49,040 bases of DNA from Lentisphaeria bacterium (GCA_017963105.1 JAGCTY010000178.1:1-49040); one strand, 5' to 3'; shown: positions 1 to 8,670, numbered from the stretch's first letter. Made by a program: numbers and translations. The notes: generated by a model from the letters alone, not told the origin.

Positions 1-16
1 CAACACTTCTGCCCTG

Positions 17-132
17 TTTGTAAGAGTAAATGCAACGTTTGTAAGACTAAACGCAACGCTTTGTAAGACTAAACGCAACACCCCGTCCAAAACCATCCTC
101 AAAAAACAAAAGTGTTGCGTTTACTTTTACAA
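17..132. repeat. Three tandem 21-bp repeats plus one inverted copy
   Basis: Three direct copies of a 21-bp unit (consensus TTTGTAAGACTAAACGCAAC) lie at 17-37, 38-58 and 60-80. A near-identical inverted copy lies at 112-132. The third copy and the inverted copy could pair into a stem of about 21 bp across a loop of about 30 nt. The last direct copy ends in CA and the inverted copy begins TGTTG. Terminal CA plus subterminal copies of the end sequence is the style of IS21-family ends, so this may be the right end of an insertion sequence lying mostly outside the window. No transposase is visible here. Iterons or regulator-binding sites are alternatives. Confidence 0.6.
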
Positions 133-154
133 TTGACGAAAAAACTGCACCACG

Positions 155-189
155 AAAAAGCCCCGCCGGAAACGGAATTCCAGCGGGGC
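155..189 (-). terminator. Rho-independent terminator of rpsA
   Basis: A GC-rich stem (160-166 pairing with 183-189, seven perfect pairs) is followed on the minus strand by five T residues (155-159). It lies about 80 nt downstream of the rpsA stop codon. Confidence 0.75.
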
Positions 190-214
190 GGAAGGCAGAG
201 CCTTCACTGCGGCA

Positions 215-236
215 GTGCCCGGCTTCGCTCGGGCAC
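215..236. other. Stem-loop between rpsA stop and terminator
   Basis: A perfect 7-bp stem (215-221 with 230-236) encloses an 8-nt loop. No T-run follows on either strand, so it is not a terminator by itself. It may protect the 3' end of the rpsA message. Confidence 0.4.
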
Positions 237-269
237 GGGGAAGCGTAAAACTTCCGGTGCAGTTTACTC

Positions 270-2024
270 TCAATCCTGCTTCAGGTCGAGGTTGTCGAGG
301 GAGTTGCCGAAGATGGTGCCCATGTCGCCGAGGGCTTCGCCCGGCTTGAGCGCGGCGGAGACTTCTTCGCCGGCGGCCTTGATGGACTCTTCGTTGAACC
401 CTTCTTCGAGCGCCTTGATGCTGAGGCCGATGCGGCGTTCGTCCTTGTCGATCTTGATCACGACGGCTTCGATCTCGTCGCCGAGATTGAGTTTGTCTTT
501 GACCTTTTCGACGTGGTCGCGGGAGATCTGGGAGATGTGGACGAGACCGTCGATCTTGTGGGAGAGCTCGATGAAGGCGCCGAACGCGGTAACCTTCGTG
601 ACTTTGCCCTTCACGACGTCGCCGATCTTGTAGATCTGCTCGATGTTGGACCACGGATCGACTTCGGTCTGCTTCAGACCGAGGGAGATGCGCTGCTGGT
701 TCGGATCGATGTCGAGGATGACGGCTTCGACTTCTTCGCCGACCTTCAGGACTTCGTTCGGATGGTTGATCTTGCGGGTCCAGGACATGTCGGAGACATG
801 GATCATACCGTCGATGTCGTTTTCGATCTCGACGAACGCACCGTAGGTGGTCATGTTGCGGACCTTGCCCTTGATGTGGCTTCCCGGAGGATACTTCTCG
901 GCGAGGACTTCCCACGGATTGCGGGTCTTCTGGCGGAGGCCGAGGGAGATCTTCTTGTCGGCCTTGTTGACCTCGAGGATGACGGCTTCGACTTCTTCGC
1001 CGCTGCTGACGACATCGCTGGCCTTCGTGATGCGCTTGGTCCAGGACATTTCGGAGACGTGGATGAGGCCTTCGACGCCCTGTTCGATCTCGACGAACGC
1101 GCCGTAGGGCATGATGTTGACCACGTGGCCCTTGACGGTGGAGCCGACCGGATACTTGGTCTCCACGTCGTCCCACGGATTCGCGGACTTCTGCTTCAGG
1201 CCGAGGGAGACGCGCTCCTTCGCGAAGTCGATGTCGAGGACCATGACCTCGATCTCCTGACCGACTTCCAGCATTTCCTTCGGGTTCGTGATGCGGCCCC
1301 AGGACATATCGGTGATGTGGAGGAGTCCGTCCACGCCGCCGAGGTCGATGAACGCGCCGAAATCGGTGATGTTCTTGACTTTGCCCTTGCGGAGTTCGCC
1401 GACCTTCATTTCCTTCAGGAACTGGGCGCGCATGTCCTTGCGGGACTCTTCGAGCAGTTCGCGGCGGGAAACGACGATGTTGTGGCGTTCCTGGTTGATC
1501 TTGAGGATCTTGAAATCGTATTCCTGGTCGATGAGTTCGTCGAGGTTCTTGACGGGGCCGATGTCGATCTGGGAGCCGGGGAGGAATGCTTCCACGCCGT
1601 CGAGGTCGATCAGGATGCCGCCTTTGACTTTCTTCTTCATCTTGCCGCGGATCACGCTGCCTTCGCCGAAATCGGAGGTGATCTTCTTCCAGGTCTGGAT
1701 GAAGGCCGCCTTCTGCAGGCTGATGCTGGGCTGGTTCTGTTCATTCTCGAGTTCTTCCAGATACACGTCGATCTGATCGCCGACGTTGATCTCTTCCCAG
1801 TTCTTGAACTCGGTGTAGGGGATGAACCCTTCCGCTTTTGAGCCGATGTCGACCATCGCGCCATCCTGGCGCTTCTCGACGATCGTGCCGGAGACGATCG
1901 TGTCGGGCTTGAAGTCGTTTTTGGTCTGGCCGCTCAGCAGATCGCCCATCGTCAGGTTTTCTGGAGGAAGGACGACGTAGCTCTTCTGCACAACGGGTGC
2001 ATCCTGTTTGTTTTCTTCGCTCAT
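270..2024 (-). CDS. rpsA: 30S ribosomal protein S1
   Basis: RNA-binding ribosomal protein that docks mRNA on the 30S subunit. The 584 residues contain six consecutive S1 (OB-fold) domains, beginning near residues 45, 125, 210, 295, 380 and 465. Domains 3-6 are the most similar to each other, with repeated GAF(V/I)E/D-type strands and an (I/L)GLxxK-type end, as in proteobacterial S1. The open frame extends further upstream, but the ATG at 2024 is chosen because an AGGAA ribosome-binding site sits about 9 nt before it and a good promoter (2107-2135) lies just upstream, which would make the longer frame untranslated. The gene is monocistronic, with its own promoter and terminator. Family assignment is certain. 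Confidence 0.96.
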   Translation of the reverse strand: MSEENKQDAPVVQKSYVVLPPENLTMGDLLSGQTKNDFKPDTIVSGTIVEKRQDGAMVDIGSKAEGFIPYTEFKNWEEINVGDQIDVYLEELENEQNQPSISLQKAAFIQTWKKITSDFGEGSVIRGKMKKKVKGGILIDLDGVEAFLPGSQIDIGPVKNLDELIDQEYDFKILKINQERHNIVVSRRELLEESRKDMRAQFLKEMKVGELRKGKVKNITDFGAFIDLGGVDGLLHITDMSWGRITNPKEMLEVGQEIEVMVLDIDFAKERVSLGLKQKSANPWDDVETKYPVGSTVKGHVVNIMPYGAFVEIEQGVEGLIHVSEMSWTKRITKASDVVSSGEEVEAVILEVNKADKKISLGLRQKTRNPWEVLAEKYPPGSHIKGKVRNMTTYGAFVEIENDIDGMIHVSDMSWTRKINHPNEVLKVGEEVEAVILDIDPNQQRISLGLKQTEVDPWSNIEQIYKIGDVVKGKVTKVTAFGAFIELSHKIDGLVHISQISRDHVEKVKDKLNLGDEIEAVVIKIDKDERRIGLSIKALEEGFNEESIKAAGEEVSAALKPGEALGDMGTIFGNSLDNLDLKQD

Positions 2025-2106
2025 GTGTTGGTTTCCTGGTTTGGTTGTTGGTTTATTGGTTTCCAATTCGCCCAAAAGCCCTTCGCTTTTCGGGTTATAA
2101 GCATAC

Positions 2107-2135
2107 AATATACACCCGCGCAATTGTTTTTTCAA
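2107..2135 (-). promoter_or_regulatory. Sigma70-type promoter of rpsA
   Basis: On the minus strand TTGAAA (2130-2135) and TATATT (2107-2112) are separated by exactly 17 bp. It would give an rpsA leader of about 75 nt. Confidence 0.75.
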
Positions 2136-2281
2136 GCCGGTTTCCCCGGAAGTCCGAAAAAAAGCTAAAAAAAGATATGCCTGTACGCAGGCAGGAGAAA
2201 TCGAGGACAGGATTCCGGAAATCAAAACGGGACGCTCCCGGATGTTCCTCTCCGTTTTTTTCGCAAATCGGGCTTTTTTCC

Positions 2282-2310
2282 TTGACTTTTCCGCCCGAAG
2301 GTGGTACATT
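2282..2310 (+). promoter_or_regulatory. Sigma70-type promoter of the small membrane protein-NSS unit
   Basis: TTGACT (2282-2287) and TACATT (2305-2310) are separated by 17 bp. Transcription would start about 100 nt before the ATG at 2420. Confidence 0.7.
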
Positions 2311-2419
2311 TTAATGCATTTTTGAAATCGCCCCTCGCGCCGCGTCCGGAATCCATGGCCGACGACCGTGGCGCCGGCGGCCCCCCCGCACCGACTTTTT
2401 CAGGACACAGGAGTTCCCC

Positions 2420-2608
2420 ATGAAAGACAAAAGCTTACTCGGTTTTATCGTAATAGACATTCTTTTGGCGGTCGGCGTCGTCTGGGGACTTGCGAAGGGC
2501 TACAAGCTGCTCGGATACGGCCTGCTGGTCTATTTCGTGATCAACACGCTCGCGCTCCTCCTCAAACTGGCCGGGAACAAAAAAGACGGGGACGGCGAGG
2601 ACAAATGA
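2420..2608 (+). CDS. Small two-helix membrane protein, possible NSS partner
   Basis: A 62-residue protein of unknown family. Two hydrophobic segments (about residues 7-25 and 30-50) are joined by a short basic turn and followed by a charged K/D/E-rich tail, suggesting a helical hairpin in the inner membrane. The start is supported by AGGAG at 2409-2413, 6 nt before the ATG. It is 66 nt upstream of an NSS symporter, with no terminator between, so the two are probably co-transcribed. Some bacterial NSS transporters need a tiny membrane subunit (MetS with MetP in Corynebacterium). This one has two helices rather than one, so the parallel is contextual, not homology. It is likely a real gene; the function is inference. 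Confidence 0.7.
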   Translation: MKDKSLLGFIVIDILLAVGVVWGLAKGYKLLGYGLLVYFVINTLALLLKLAGNKKDGDGEDK

Positions 2609-2674
2609 CCTTTCCGCTCCATCTTCCCTGAACATACCATTCACGATCATCCTTCCCCCCGAAAAGGCTTCCCC

Positions 2675-4063
2675 ATGTCAGAAAACAGCAGCCGCGAGTC
2701 GCTCGGATCCCGCCTCGGTTTTCTCCTCCTCACCGCAGGATGCGCCATCGGCCTCGGCAACATCTGGCGTTTCCCCTACGTCACAGGCAAATACGGCGGG
2801 GCGTGCTTCGTGGCGTTCTATCTGTTCTTCCTCGCCGTGATGGGGCTGCCGCTGATGGTCATGGAACTGGCCATCGGTCGAGCGAGCAAACGCACACTGT
2901 ACGGCGCGGCGAAGGTGCTGACGCATTCGCATCCGGGCGCCTGGAAGGTTCCGGCGGGGATCTTCTGCGCCGGGTGCGCCGTGCTGATGATCTTCTACAC
3001 CACCGTGACGGGCTGGATGCTCTGCTACTCGTTCGACTACATCTTCGGCGGGCTATCCTCTATGGACACCGGAGCCATCGGGGGCCATTTCGATGAGCTC
3101 ACGGCCAACCCGTGGAAAAACGTCCTCTTCATGTGCATCACGGTTGCCGCCGGGTCCGCCATCTGCGGACTGGGACTGAAGGCCGGCGTGGAACGCGTCA
3201 CGAAGGTCCTCATGAGCGGGCTCTTCGTCCTGCTCCTGATCCTCTGCTGCCGGGCGCTCTTCCTGCCCGGCGCGAAGGAAGGACTGAAATTCTATCTGAT
3301 GCCGAGCATGGACGCGGTTCGCGAGACGGGGCTTTCCGAGGTCGTGGTGGCCGCGATGGGACAGGCGTTCTTCACGCTCAGCCTGGGCGTCGGCGCCATC
3401 ACGATCTGCGGCAGCTACATCGGACGCGACCATTCGCTGGTGAAGGAATCGCTGATCATCATCCTGCTGGACACCGTGGTGGCCGTGCTCGCCGGCATCG
3501 TGATCTTCCCCGCGTGCAAGTCCTACGGCGTCGACGTCTCCTCCGGCCCCGGCCTCGTCTTCCTCTCGCTCCCCGACGTTTTCAACCACATGGTCTGGCC
3601 GCGTCTCTGGGGCGCCGTCTTCTTCCTCTTCATGAGCGCCGCGGCATTCACCACGGTCGTCGCCGTCTTCGAAAACCTCATCGCTTTCATGATCGACGAA
3701 CTGCACTATTCCCGTCCTAAAGCCGCGGTCGTGAACACCGTCGTCATCATCATCTTCTCCCTCCCCTGCGCCCTCGGGGTCAACCTCCTGAGCGGCGTCC
3801 ACCCGCTCGGCGGCGACTCCACGTTCCTCGACCTGGAGGACTACATCGTAAGCGACATCCTGCTCCCGCTCGGCTCGGTCTTCGTGGTCGTTTTCTGCGG
3901 CGCGGCTTCCGCCTGGGGCTGGAAAAACTTCTTCGCGGAGGCGAACGCCGGCAGGGGGCTGAAGCTCCCGCTCTGGACGCGCTGGTATCTCTTCACGCTG
4001 CTCCCGCTCGCCATCGTCGCGCTCTTCGTGATCGGCACGATCAAACGCTGGTGGCCGGACTGA
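2675..4063 (+). CDS. Sodium-dependent symporter, NSS (SNF) family
   Basis: Inner-membrane Na+-coupled symporter, probably for an amino acid. The 462 residues contain 11-12 hydrophobic segments. The TM1 signature GLGNIWRFPYV (about residues 27-37), which forms the central Na+/substrate site, and the following GG(A/G)-containing helix 2 are typical of bacterial LeuT/TnaT/MhsT-like members. The length fits bacterial members, which often have 11 helices. A weak AAAAGG lies about 9 nt before the ATG. It follows the 62-residue membrane protein, likely in one transcript. The substrate cannot be read from the sequence. The next gene is convergent on the opposite strand. Confidence 0.92.
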   Translation: MSENSSRESLGSRLGFLLLTAGCAIGLGNIWRFPYVTGKYGGACFVAFYLFFLAVMGLPLMVMELAIGRASKRTLYGAAKVLTHSHPGAWKVPAGIFCAGCAVLMIFYTTVTGWMLCYSFDYIFGGLSSMDTGAIGGHFDELTANPWKNVLFMCITVAAGSAICGLGLKAGVERVTKVLMSGLFVLLLILCCRALFLPGAKEGLKFYLMPSMDAVRETGLSEVVVAAMGQAFFTLSLGVGAITICGSYIGRDHSLVKESLIIILLDTVVAVLAGIVIFPACKSYGVDVSSGPGLVFLSLPDVFNHMVWPRLWGAVFFLFMSAAAFTTVVAVFENLIAFMIDELHYSRPKAAVVNTVVIIIFSLPCALGVNLLSGVHPLGGDSTFLDLEDYIVSDILLPLGSVFVVVFCGAASAWGWKNFFAEANAGRGLKLPLWTRWYLFTLLPLAIVALFVIGTIKRWWPD

Positions 4064-4199
4064 AACAGCCTGGGCTGTCCGGTTCGCCCGCGGCGCGCCG
4101 CTTCTTCCAGGAACTCCGGTCCGCGGTTCCGGTCTTCGGCCGCGATCGCGCGGGCGGCGATTTTTTCGATCATTCCGGCAAAAATTCCGGCAAACAGGA

Positions 4200-7100
4200 C
4201 TATTTTTTGTTTTTGTTTTTTTTCTTCATCTTGTTCTGAGCCCGTCTGATCGGGGCTATAATGACCTTGTTGACAAACACTGTGGCGATCTTTCCCAAAA
4301 CAGGATGACCTTCGCGTAAGCTACGAAGATCGATTGCCATTAGCTTTTCGTAATACTCCAAAGCCATTTCGCTGTTGCCGATCTTGTGGCAAACCTTGAG
4401 AATGCCCTCATAACAATTTGCGACATCACAATCGTCTTCGCCATATATGGAACGATAGAGGTCGATTGCTCTGATGTAATTCCAGTAGGATTCGCGATAG
4501 ACTCCCTTCTCGTACAAGGAACCCCCGAGCTGTTTGCATTTCTCTGCAACGGCCAGGTCATTCTCTTTTTTGGCGTCGGACAAGCTGTTTTCTTCGGCAA
4601 TGCGATTATAAACGGCACGGGCCTTTTCATAATACTCCATAGCCTTGTCGTAGTCGCCCTTGAATCTCCAAATGCTTTCGAGAAAGTTGTAGCTTTTTGC
4701 GACATCAGGATGATTTTCCCCGAACACTTGCAGACGGATCGACAGGGCCTTTTCATAATTCTCCATCGCCTTGTCGCAGTCGCCCTTGGCTTTCCAGGCA
4801 GAACCGAGGTTATGGTAGCTTTGCGCAACAAGCGGATGCTCTTCCCCGAACACTTGCAGACGGATCGACAGGGCCTTTTCATAATTCTCCAAAGCCTTGT
4901 CGTAGTCGTCCTTGTCGTACCAGGCATTTCCGATGCTGTTGCAGGTCTCCGCAACACTCAGATGTTTTTCCCCGAACACGTGCCGACGGATCGACAGGGC
5001 CTCTTCATAATATTTCAGAGACCTGTCGTGGTCGTTCTTGTTGCCCCAGACACCACCGATGATCTGGCAGCTTTCCGCAACACTCGGATGTTTATTCCCC
5101 AGCACACGCAGACGGATTGCCAAAGCCTTTTCGTAACAGTCCAGCGCCTTGTCATCGTCGTCCTTGCTGCCCCAGACAGAACCGATGTTGCAGTAGCTGT
5201 CCGCAACACTCAGATCATTATCTCCAAGCACGCGCAGACGGATTGCCAGAGCCTTTTCATGATACTCCAGAGCCTTGTCGTAGTTGCCCTTGGCGGACCA
5301 GGCATTTCCGATGTTGTTGTAGCTGTCCGCAACACTCAGATCATTATCTCCAAGCACGCGCAGACGGATTGCCAGAGCCTTTTCGTGACACTCCAGCGAC
5401 TTGTCGTAGTTGCCCTTGGCGGACCAGGCATTTCCGATATTGTTGTAGCTGTCCGCAACACGGGGATGATTATTCCCCAGCACATGCAGACGGATTGCCA
5501 GAGCCTTTTCGTGACACTCCAGCGCCTTGTCGTAGTTGCCCTTGGCGGACCAGGCATTTCCGATGTTGTGGTAGCTGTCCGCAACACCCGAATGATCTTC
5601 CCCGAACACGCGCAGACGGATTGCCAGAGCCTTTTCGTGATACTCCAGAGCCTTGTTACAGTTGCCCTTGACTTTCCAAATAATACCAATGTTATGGCAG
5701 CTGCCCGCAACATGCGGATGGTCTTCCCCCAGTACACGCAGACGGATAGCCAGAGCCTTCCCGTGATACTCCAAAGCCTTGTCATCGTCGCCCTTGTGGC
5801 TCCAGAAGTTTCCGATGTCGTTGCAGCAGTCCGCGACACCCGGATGATCTTCCCCGAACACGCGCAGACGAATTGCCAGAGCTTTCTCTTCATTCTCCAG
5901 AGCCTTGTCAACGTCGCCCTTGCGGAACCAGACATATCCGATGCTATTGAAGCTGTCCGCGACACCCGGATGATCTTCCCCGAACACGCGCAGACGGATT
6001 GCCAGAGCCTTTTCAAAATACTCCAAAGCCTTGTCATAGTCGCCCTGGGCTTTCCAGACACTGCCGATGTTGTGGCAGCTGTCCGCGACACCCGGATGAT
6101 CTTCCCCGAACACACGTTGACGGATTGCCAGAGCCTTTTCAAAAAACTCCAAAGCCTTGTCATAGTCGCCCTGGGCTTTCCAGACACTGCCGATGTTGTG
6201 GCAGCTGTCCGCGACACCCGGATGATCTTCCCCGAACACACGTTGACGAATGGTCAAGGCCTTTTCGAGAAAGACCAGAGCATTGTCATACAAGCCGCAA
6301 TCTCTAAGAGAGCATCCGTAAGCATGATACGAGTCAGCCTCCTTTTCCTCGCTCCGGTGATCCTCCGGCTTCGGCTGGAGTTCCGGAACACGGTCGATTT
6401 TCCCCGCCTGAAACAGCTCCCGGACGCACTGAATCAACTCATCCTGTTCCTGACCGGTCTTTTCCTCCAGCGTGCGGGCAAGTTTCAGATATCCCTTCTG
6501 CTTTTCGGTCATCTTCTCCTCGATCCCGCGCCTCTCCAGAAGGCGCTGACGGAGCCTTCCCGTAAGATCCTGTTCCGCTTCCCGGCTCAGCATTTTCAGC
6601 CCATCCAGTTCCTTGTCGATCATGAAGAGGCGTTCTTTCATCTTCCGGTAGGACTCGTCCTTCTGCAGCGGCGCCATGTCTTCGCAGGACATCACAGGGT
6701 TCCATGTTTCGCCGACTTTCTGGTAAATGACGCCTTTCTCTATCACAAGCGTCACGTCCGAAAAGAAGGTTTCCCGCTGCAGTCGCTCCAGCTGGAGCAT
6801 GAAGTGCAGTTTCATCTCCGGCGCGCCGGTATAGCGGTCCGGATAACGGGAGAGGGGCGTCCGGAACTGATTCTCCAGCACCTCCATGGACGGATCCTTT
6901 TTCTCATCTTTTCCAACATATTTCATGCAGAAATACAGCCGCGGCTTCCCCGGGGGGGCCGACTTCGCATTCTCCTCGATTGCGGATTCGATCTCCGCCC
7001 GAAGGTCGTCCGGCGCTCCGGTATGGCACAGGGCAACGAACATGTCGCTGCCCGGAAGCTCATCGATCATCCTGATCCTGCAATAATACTTGCTGTTCTC

Positions 7101-7796
7101 GTCCAGACGGCGGACGAGATCCCCCAGAAGCGCCACATCCGGTTCGACCTCGGGCGATGCCGCCACATGGATCCGAACCGTGTTCCGGCTGTATGTGCGC
7201 GCCTTTTCCTCGTCCGTGACCTCGATCGATGCGCAGTACGCCTCAAGCTTTTCGCTCAGGACCCGGCTCAGTTCGGAAAAATCGCTGTACGAAACGAACG
7301 AATCCCGTTCTTTCAGAAACTCCTCAGGATCCTCATCCCAATCATTCAGGTCATCCTCTTCGGGGAACCGCTTCACACTCTCGCTGCCCTCGTCGCAACG
7401 TTCGACCGCGGCTTCGGAGACGACCCGGAATCCGGCCATGGCGAATTTTTCCTTGAGAGCGGCATGGTCTTCGCGGGCCGGATCAGTCTTTCTGAAGATC
7501 AGGATGTCCTCCGGACGCAAATGCGCCCGCGCCACCACCGACTCGTGGACCAGATGCCTCCCCGCGCTCTGCCGGAAGAGCCCGATAAAAAGGTCGCACT
7601 GTATGATCAGATCATCATATCGACGCTGTTTCGAAATATGGTTGTAGAAGCTGTCAACATCTTCCCATTCGATGAGACGGAGATGGATGAAGCGTTTTTC
7701 ATACGAATCGTTCAGTCGGCGGATCAGGTCCCCGATGCGCATCCGGTCATGTTCCAGTTCATTCGATGTAGCAAGAAAGAGTTTGATCTCCTTCAT
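4200..7796 (-). CDS. DUF4062/TIR-like double domain protein with about 15 TPRs
   Basis: A 1198-residue cytoplasmic protein without a signal peptide. Residues 1-110 (start MKEIKLFLATSNELEHDR) resemble the DUF4062/TIR-like domain of Bacteroidetes TPR proteins, with a hydrophobic strand, an E-x-D/R helix, an IEWED strand and a CDLFIGLF strand. Residues 206-320 look like a degenerate second copy of the same fold. A charged coiled-coil region (about 370-470) follows, then 13 clear 42-residue kinesin-light-chain-type TPRs (consensus DYDKALEYHEKALAIRLRVF) and 2-3 degenerate ones, ending in a lysine-rich tail. The start is set by AGGAG 8 nt upstream. No P-loop NTPase was seen, so it is not a classic STAND protein. 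Lower GC than its neighbours and the isolated, monocistronic setting suggest acquisition. Such proteins often lie in defence loci, but that role is inference. Confidence 0.8.
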   Translation of the reverse strand: MKEIKLFLATSNELEHDRMRIGDLIRRLNDSYEKRFIHLRLIEWEDVDSFYNHISKQRRYDDLIIQCDLFIGLFRQSAGRHLVHESVVARAHLRPEDILIFRKTDPAREDHAALKEKFAMAGFRVVSEAAVERCDEGSESVKRFPEEDDLNDWDEDPEEFLKERDSFVSYSDFSELSRVLSEKLEAYCASIEVTDEEKARTYSRNTVRIHVAASPEVEPDVALLGDLVRRLDENSKYYCRIRMIDELPGSDMFVALCHTGAPDDLRAEIESAIEENAKSAPPGKPRLYFCMKYVGKDEKKDPSMEVLENQFRTPLSRYPDRYTGAPEMKLHFMLQLERLQRETFFSDVTLVIEKGVIYQKVGETWNPVMSCEDMAPLQKDESYRKMKERLFMIDKELDGLKMLSREAEQDLTGRLRQRLLERRGIEEKMTEKQKGYLKLARTLEEKTGQEQDELIQCVRELFQAGKIDRVPELQPKPEDHRSEEKEADSYHAYGCSLRDCGLYDNALVFLEKALTIRQRVFGEDHPGVADSCHNIGSVWKAQGDYDKALEFFEKALAIRQRVFGEDHPGVADSCHNIGSVWKAQGDYDKALEYFEKALAIRLRVFGEDHPGVADSFNSIGYVWFRKGDVDKALENEEKALAIRLRVFGEDHPGVADCCNDIGNFWSHKGDDDKALEYHGKALAIRLRVLGEDHPHVAGSCHNIGIIWKVKGNCNKALEYHEKALAIRLRVFGEDHSGVADSYHNIGNAWSAKGNYDKALECHEKALAIRLHVLGNNHPRVADSYNNIGNAWSAKGNYDKSLECHEKALAIRLRVLGDNDLSVADSYNNIGNAWSAKGNYDKALEYHEKALAIRLRVLGDNDLSVADSYCNIGSVWGSKDDDDKALDCYEKALAIRLRVLGNKHPSVAESCQIIGGVWGNKNDHDRSLKYYEEALSIRRHVFGEKHLSVAETCNSIGNAWYDKDDYDKALENYEKALSIRLQVFGEEHPLVAQSYHNLGSAWKAKGDCDKAMENYEKALSIRLQVFGENHPDVAKSYNFLESIWRFKGDYDKAMEYYEKARAVYNRIAEENSLSDAKKENDLAVAEKCKQLGGSLYEKGVYRESYWNYIRAIDLYRSIYGEDDCDVANCYEGILKVCHKIGNSEMALEYYEKLMAIDLRSLREGHPVLGKIATVFVNKVIIAPIRRAQNKMKKKNKNKK
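4647..6285 (-). repeat. Tandem 126-bp repeats encoding TPRs
   Basis: Thirteen consecutive 126-bp units (42 codons) inside the TPR gene; boundaries are approximate. Adjacent units around 6020-6240 and around 5200-5560 are nearly identical at DNA level, so copy number has probably changed recently by slippage or unequal recombination. Confidence 0.85.
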
Positions 7797-7841
7797 GATG
7801 ATTTCTCCTGGGGCATTGGTTTGATGAAAGATAATACCATC

Positions 7842-7869
7842 AAAATACCACAGTTTTATTATTTTTCAA
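7842..7869 (-). promoter_or_regulatory. Probable promoter of the TPR gene
   Basis: On the minus strand TTGAAA (7864-7869) and TATTTT (7842-7847) are 16 bp apart in an AT-rich gap, about 45 nt before the start codon. Confidence 0.5.
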
Positions 7870-7986
7870 ATAAAAAACTTCAAAAAAAGAGCAGGAACAG
7901 AAAAAAGCAGAAGAATTCTCCGGACAGGACGGGGGGAATTCTTCTGCAAAAAAACGATATTGGGAAAGTGGGAATCTGCGCTCCGT

Positions 7987-8304
7987 TCAGACCGTCTTTT
8001 TCAGCAGCGCCGCACGCACGACGCCCTTCGGATCGCTGATCAGCAGGAACGCGGTCCAGATCACCAGCGCGAGCGTGATCACGGCCAGGCCGAGCAGGGA
8101 ATCATTCAGCACATCGGCGACCGACGGCTCGAAGACGGCCGCTCCTTCTTCGGCATACTCGAACACAAGATCGACGAGCCACATGATGGCAGCGCCCCAG
8201 AAGAGCCAGCACAGCACGCTGATCTTCATGTCGCGCATCGTTTTGGAGGCGTACCAGACCGCGGTGCACACCACGGCTGCCACGGCAGTCAGGATCAGAC
8301 ACAT
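7987..8304 (-). CDS. Small membrane protein, unknown (second of a pair)
   Basis: A 105-residue protein with about three hydrophobic helices (residues 1-18, 27-48 and 70-90). The middle helix contains WGAAIMWLVDLVFEYAEE, with acidic residues at the membrane edge. The C-terminal DPKGVVRAALLKK segment is basic and presumably cytoplasmic. The gene starts 3 nt after the stop of the 120-residue membrane protein, so the two are translationally linked and probably act together. I do not recognise a named family; the pair has the look of a conserved module of anaerobes, from memory only. No catalytic motif is visible. Confidence 0.7.
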   Translation of the reverse strand: MCLILTAVAAVVCTAVWYASKTMRDMKISVLCWLFWGAAIMWLVDLVFEYAEEGAAVFEPSVADVLNDSLLGLAVITLALVIWTAFLLISDPKGVVRAALLKKTV

Positions 8305-8307
8305 GGA

Positions 8308-8670
8308 TCAGCCCTCCGCCTTCGCGGGTTCGCCGCGCTTCACGATGAGCGAGGAAACGATCAGCATTCCGATCCATACGGCGACGATCAGGACGGTCAT
8401 GGCGGAACCGACGGTCGCGATCTCGCGGAGGACCTCGGCGGTGTTGCCGTCGCGGACTCCGGTCAGGAACGGGAACTGGAAGATGATCTCGCCGTGCCAG
8501 ATGTGTTCGAACGCCAGCAGGACGCATCCGCCAAAGAAAAGTTTTTCGAGCCAGCCGAGCTTCGTGGCCCAGCTGATGGTTCCGGGCTGTTCGACAGTTT
8601 TGGCGGCGATGCCGCGGCGGACGATGCCGGTCGCGATCGCGGCTGCGAGGGGAGCACTGAAACAAGCCAT
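8308..8670 (-). CDS. Small membrane protein, unknown (first of a pair)
   Basis: A 120-residue protein with an N-terminal amphipathic/hydrophobic stretch (residues 1-17), a helix near 44-56 that runs into EHIWHGE, and a C-terminal helix near 88-110. The His and Glu residues of EHIWHGE lie at the membrane boundary and could bind a metal or a cofactor, but this is speculation. An excellent AGGAGG site lies 5-6 nt before the ATG. It forms a two-gene unit with the 105-residue membrane protein and is read from a promoter at 8826-8853 through a structured leader. The DUF3842 gene lies directly upstream in the same direction. Confidence 0.72.
   Translation of the reverse strand: MACFSAPLAAAIATGIVRRGIAAKTVEQPGTISWATKLGWLEKLFFGGCVLLAFEHIWHGEIIFQFPFLTGVRDGNTAEVLREIATVGSAMTVLIVAVWIGMLIVSSLIVKRGEPAKAEG

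Larger units (their letters stand above)
2025..2419. other. Divergent intergenic region rpsA / small membrane protein
   Basis: A gap of 395 nt with no convincing gene. It holds the rpsA promoter (2107-2135, minus) and the promoter of the NSS unit (2282-2310, plus), plus a short hairpin near 2177-2192. Translations across it are low-complexity shadows. Confidence 0.6.

Noticed and set aside
17..80. The 21-bp repeats as a CRISPR array
   Set aside because: Copies are adjacent with 0-1 nt between them, so there are no spacers.
513..1841. A 442-codon open frame opposite rpsA
   Set aside because: Antisense shadow of the S1 repeats with an Asp/Val-rich, domain-free translation.
4647..6285. A CRISPR-like array from regular repeats
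   Set aside because: The 126-bp units are contiguous, coding and without spacers.
4386..8039. A 1217-codon open frame opposite the TPR gene
   Set aside because: It mirrors the 126-bp repeats of the TPR gene and has no ribosome-binding site or family resemblance; the minus-strand TPR reading is clear.
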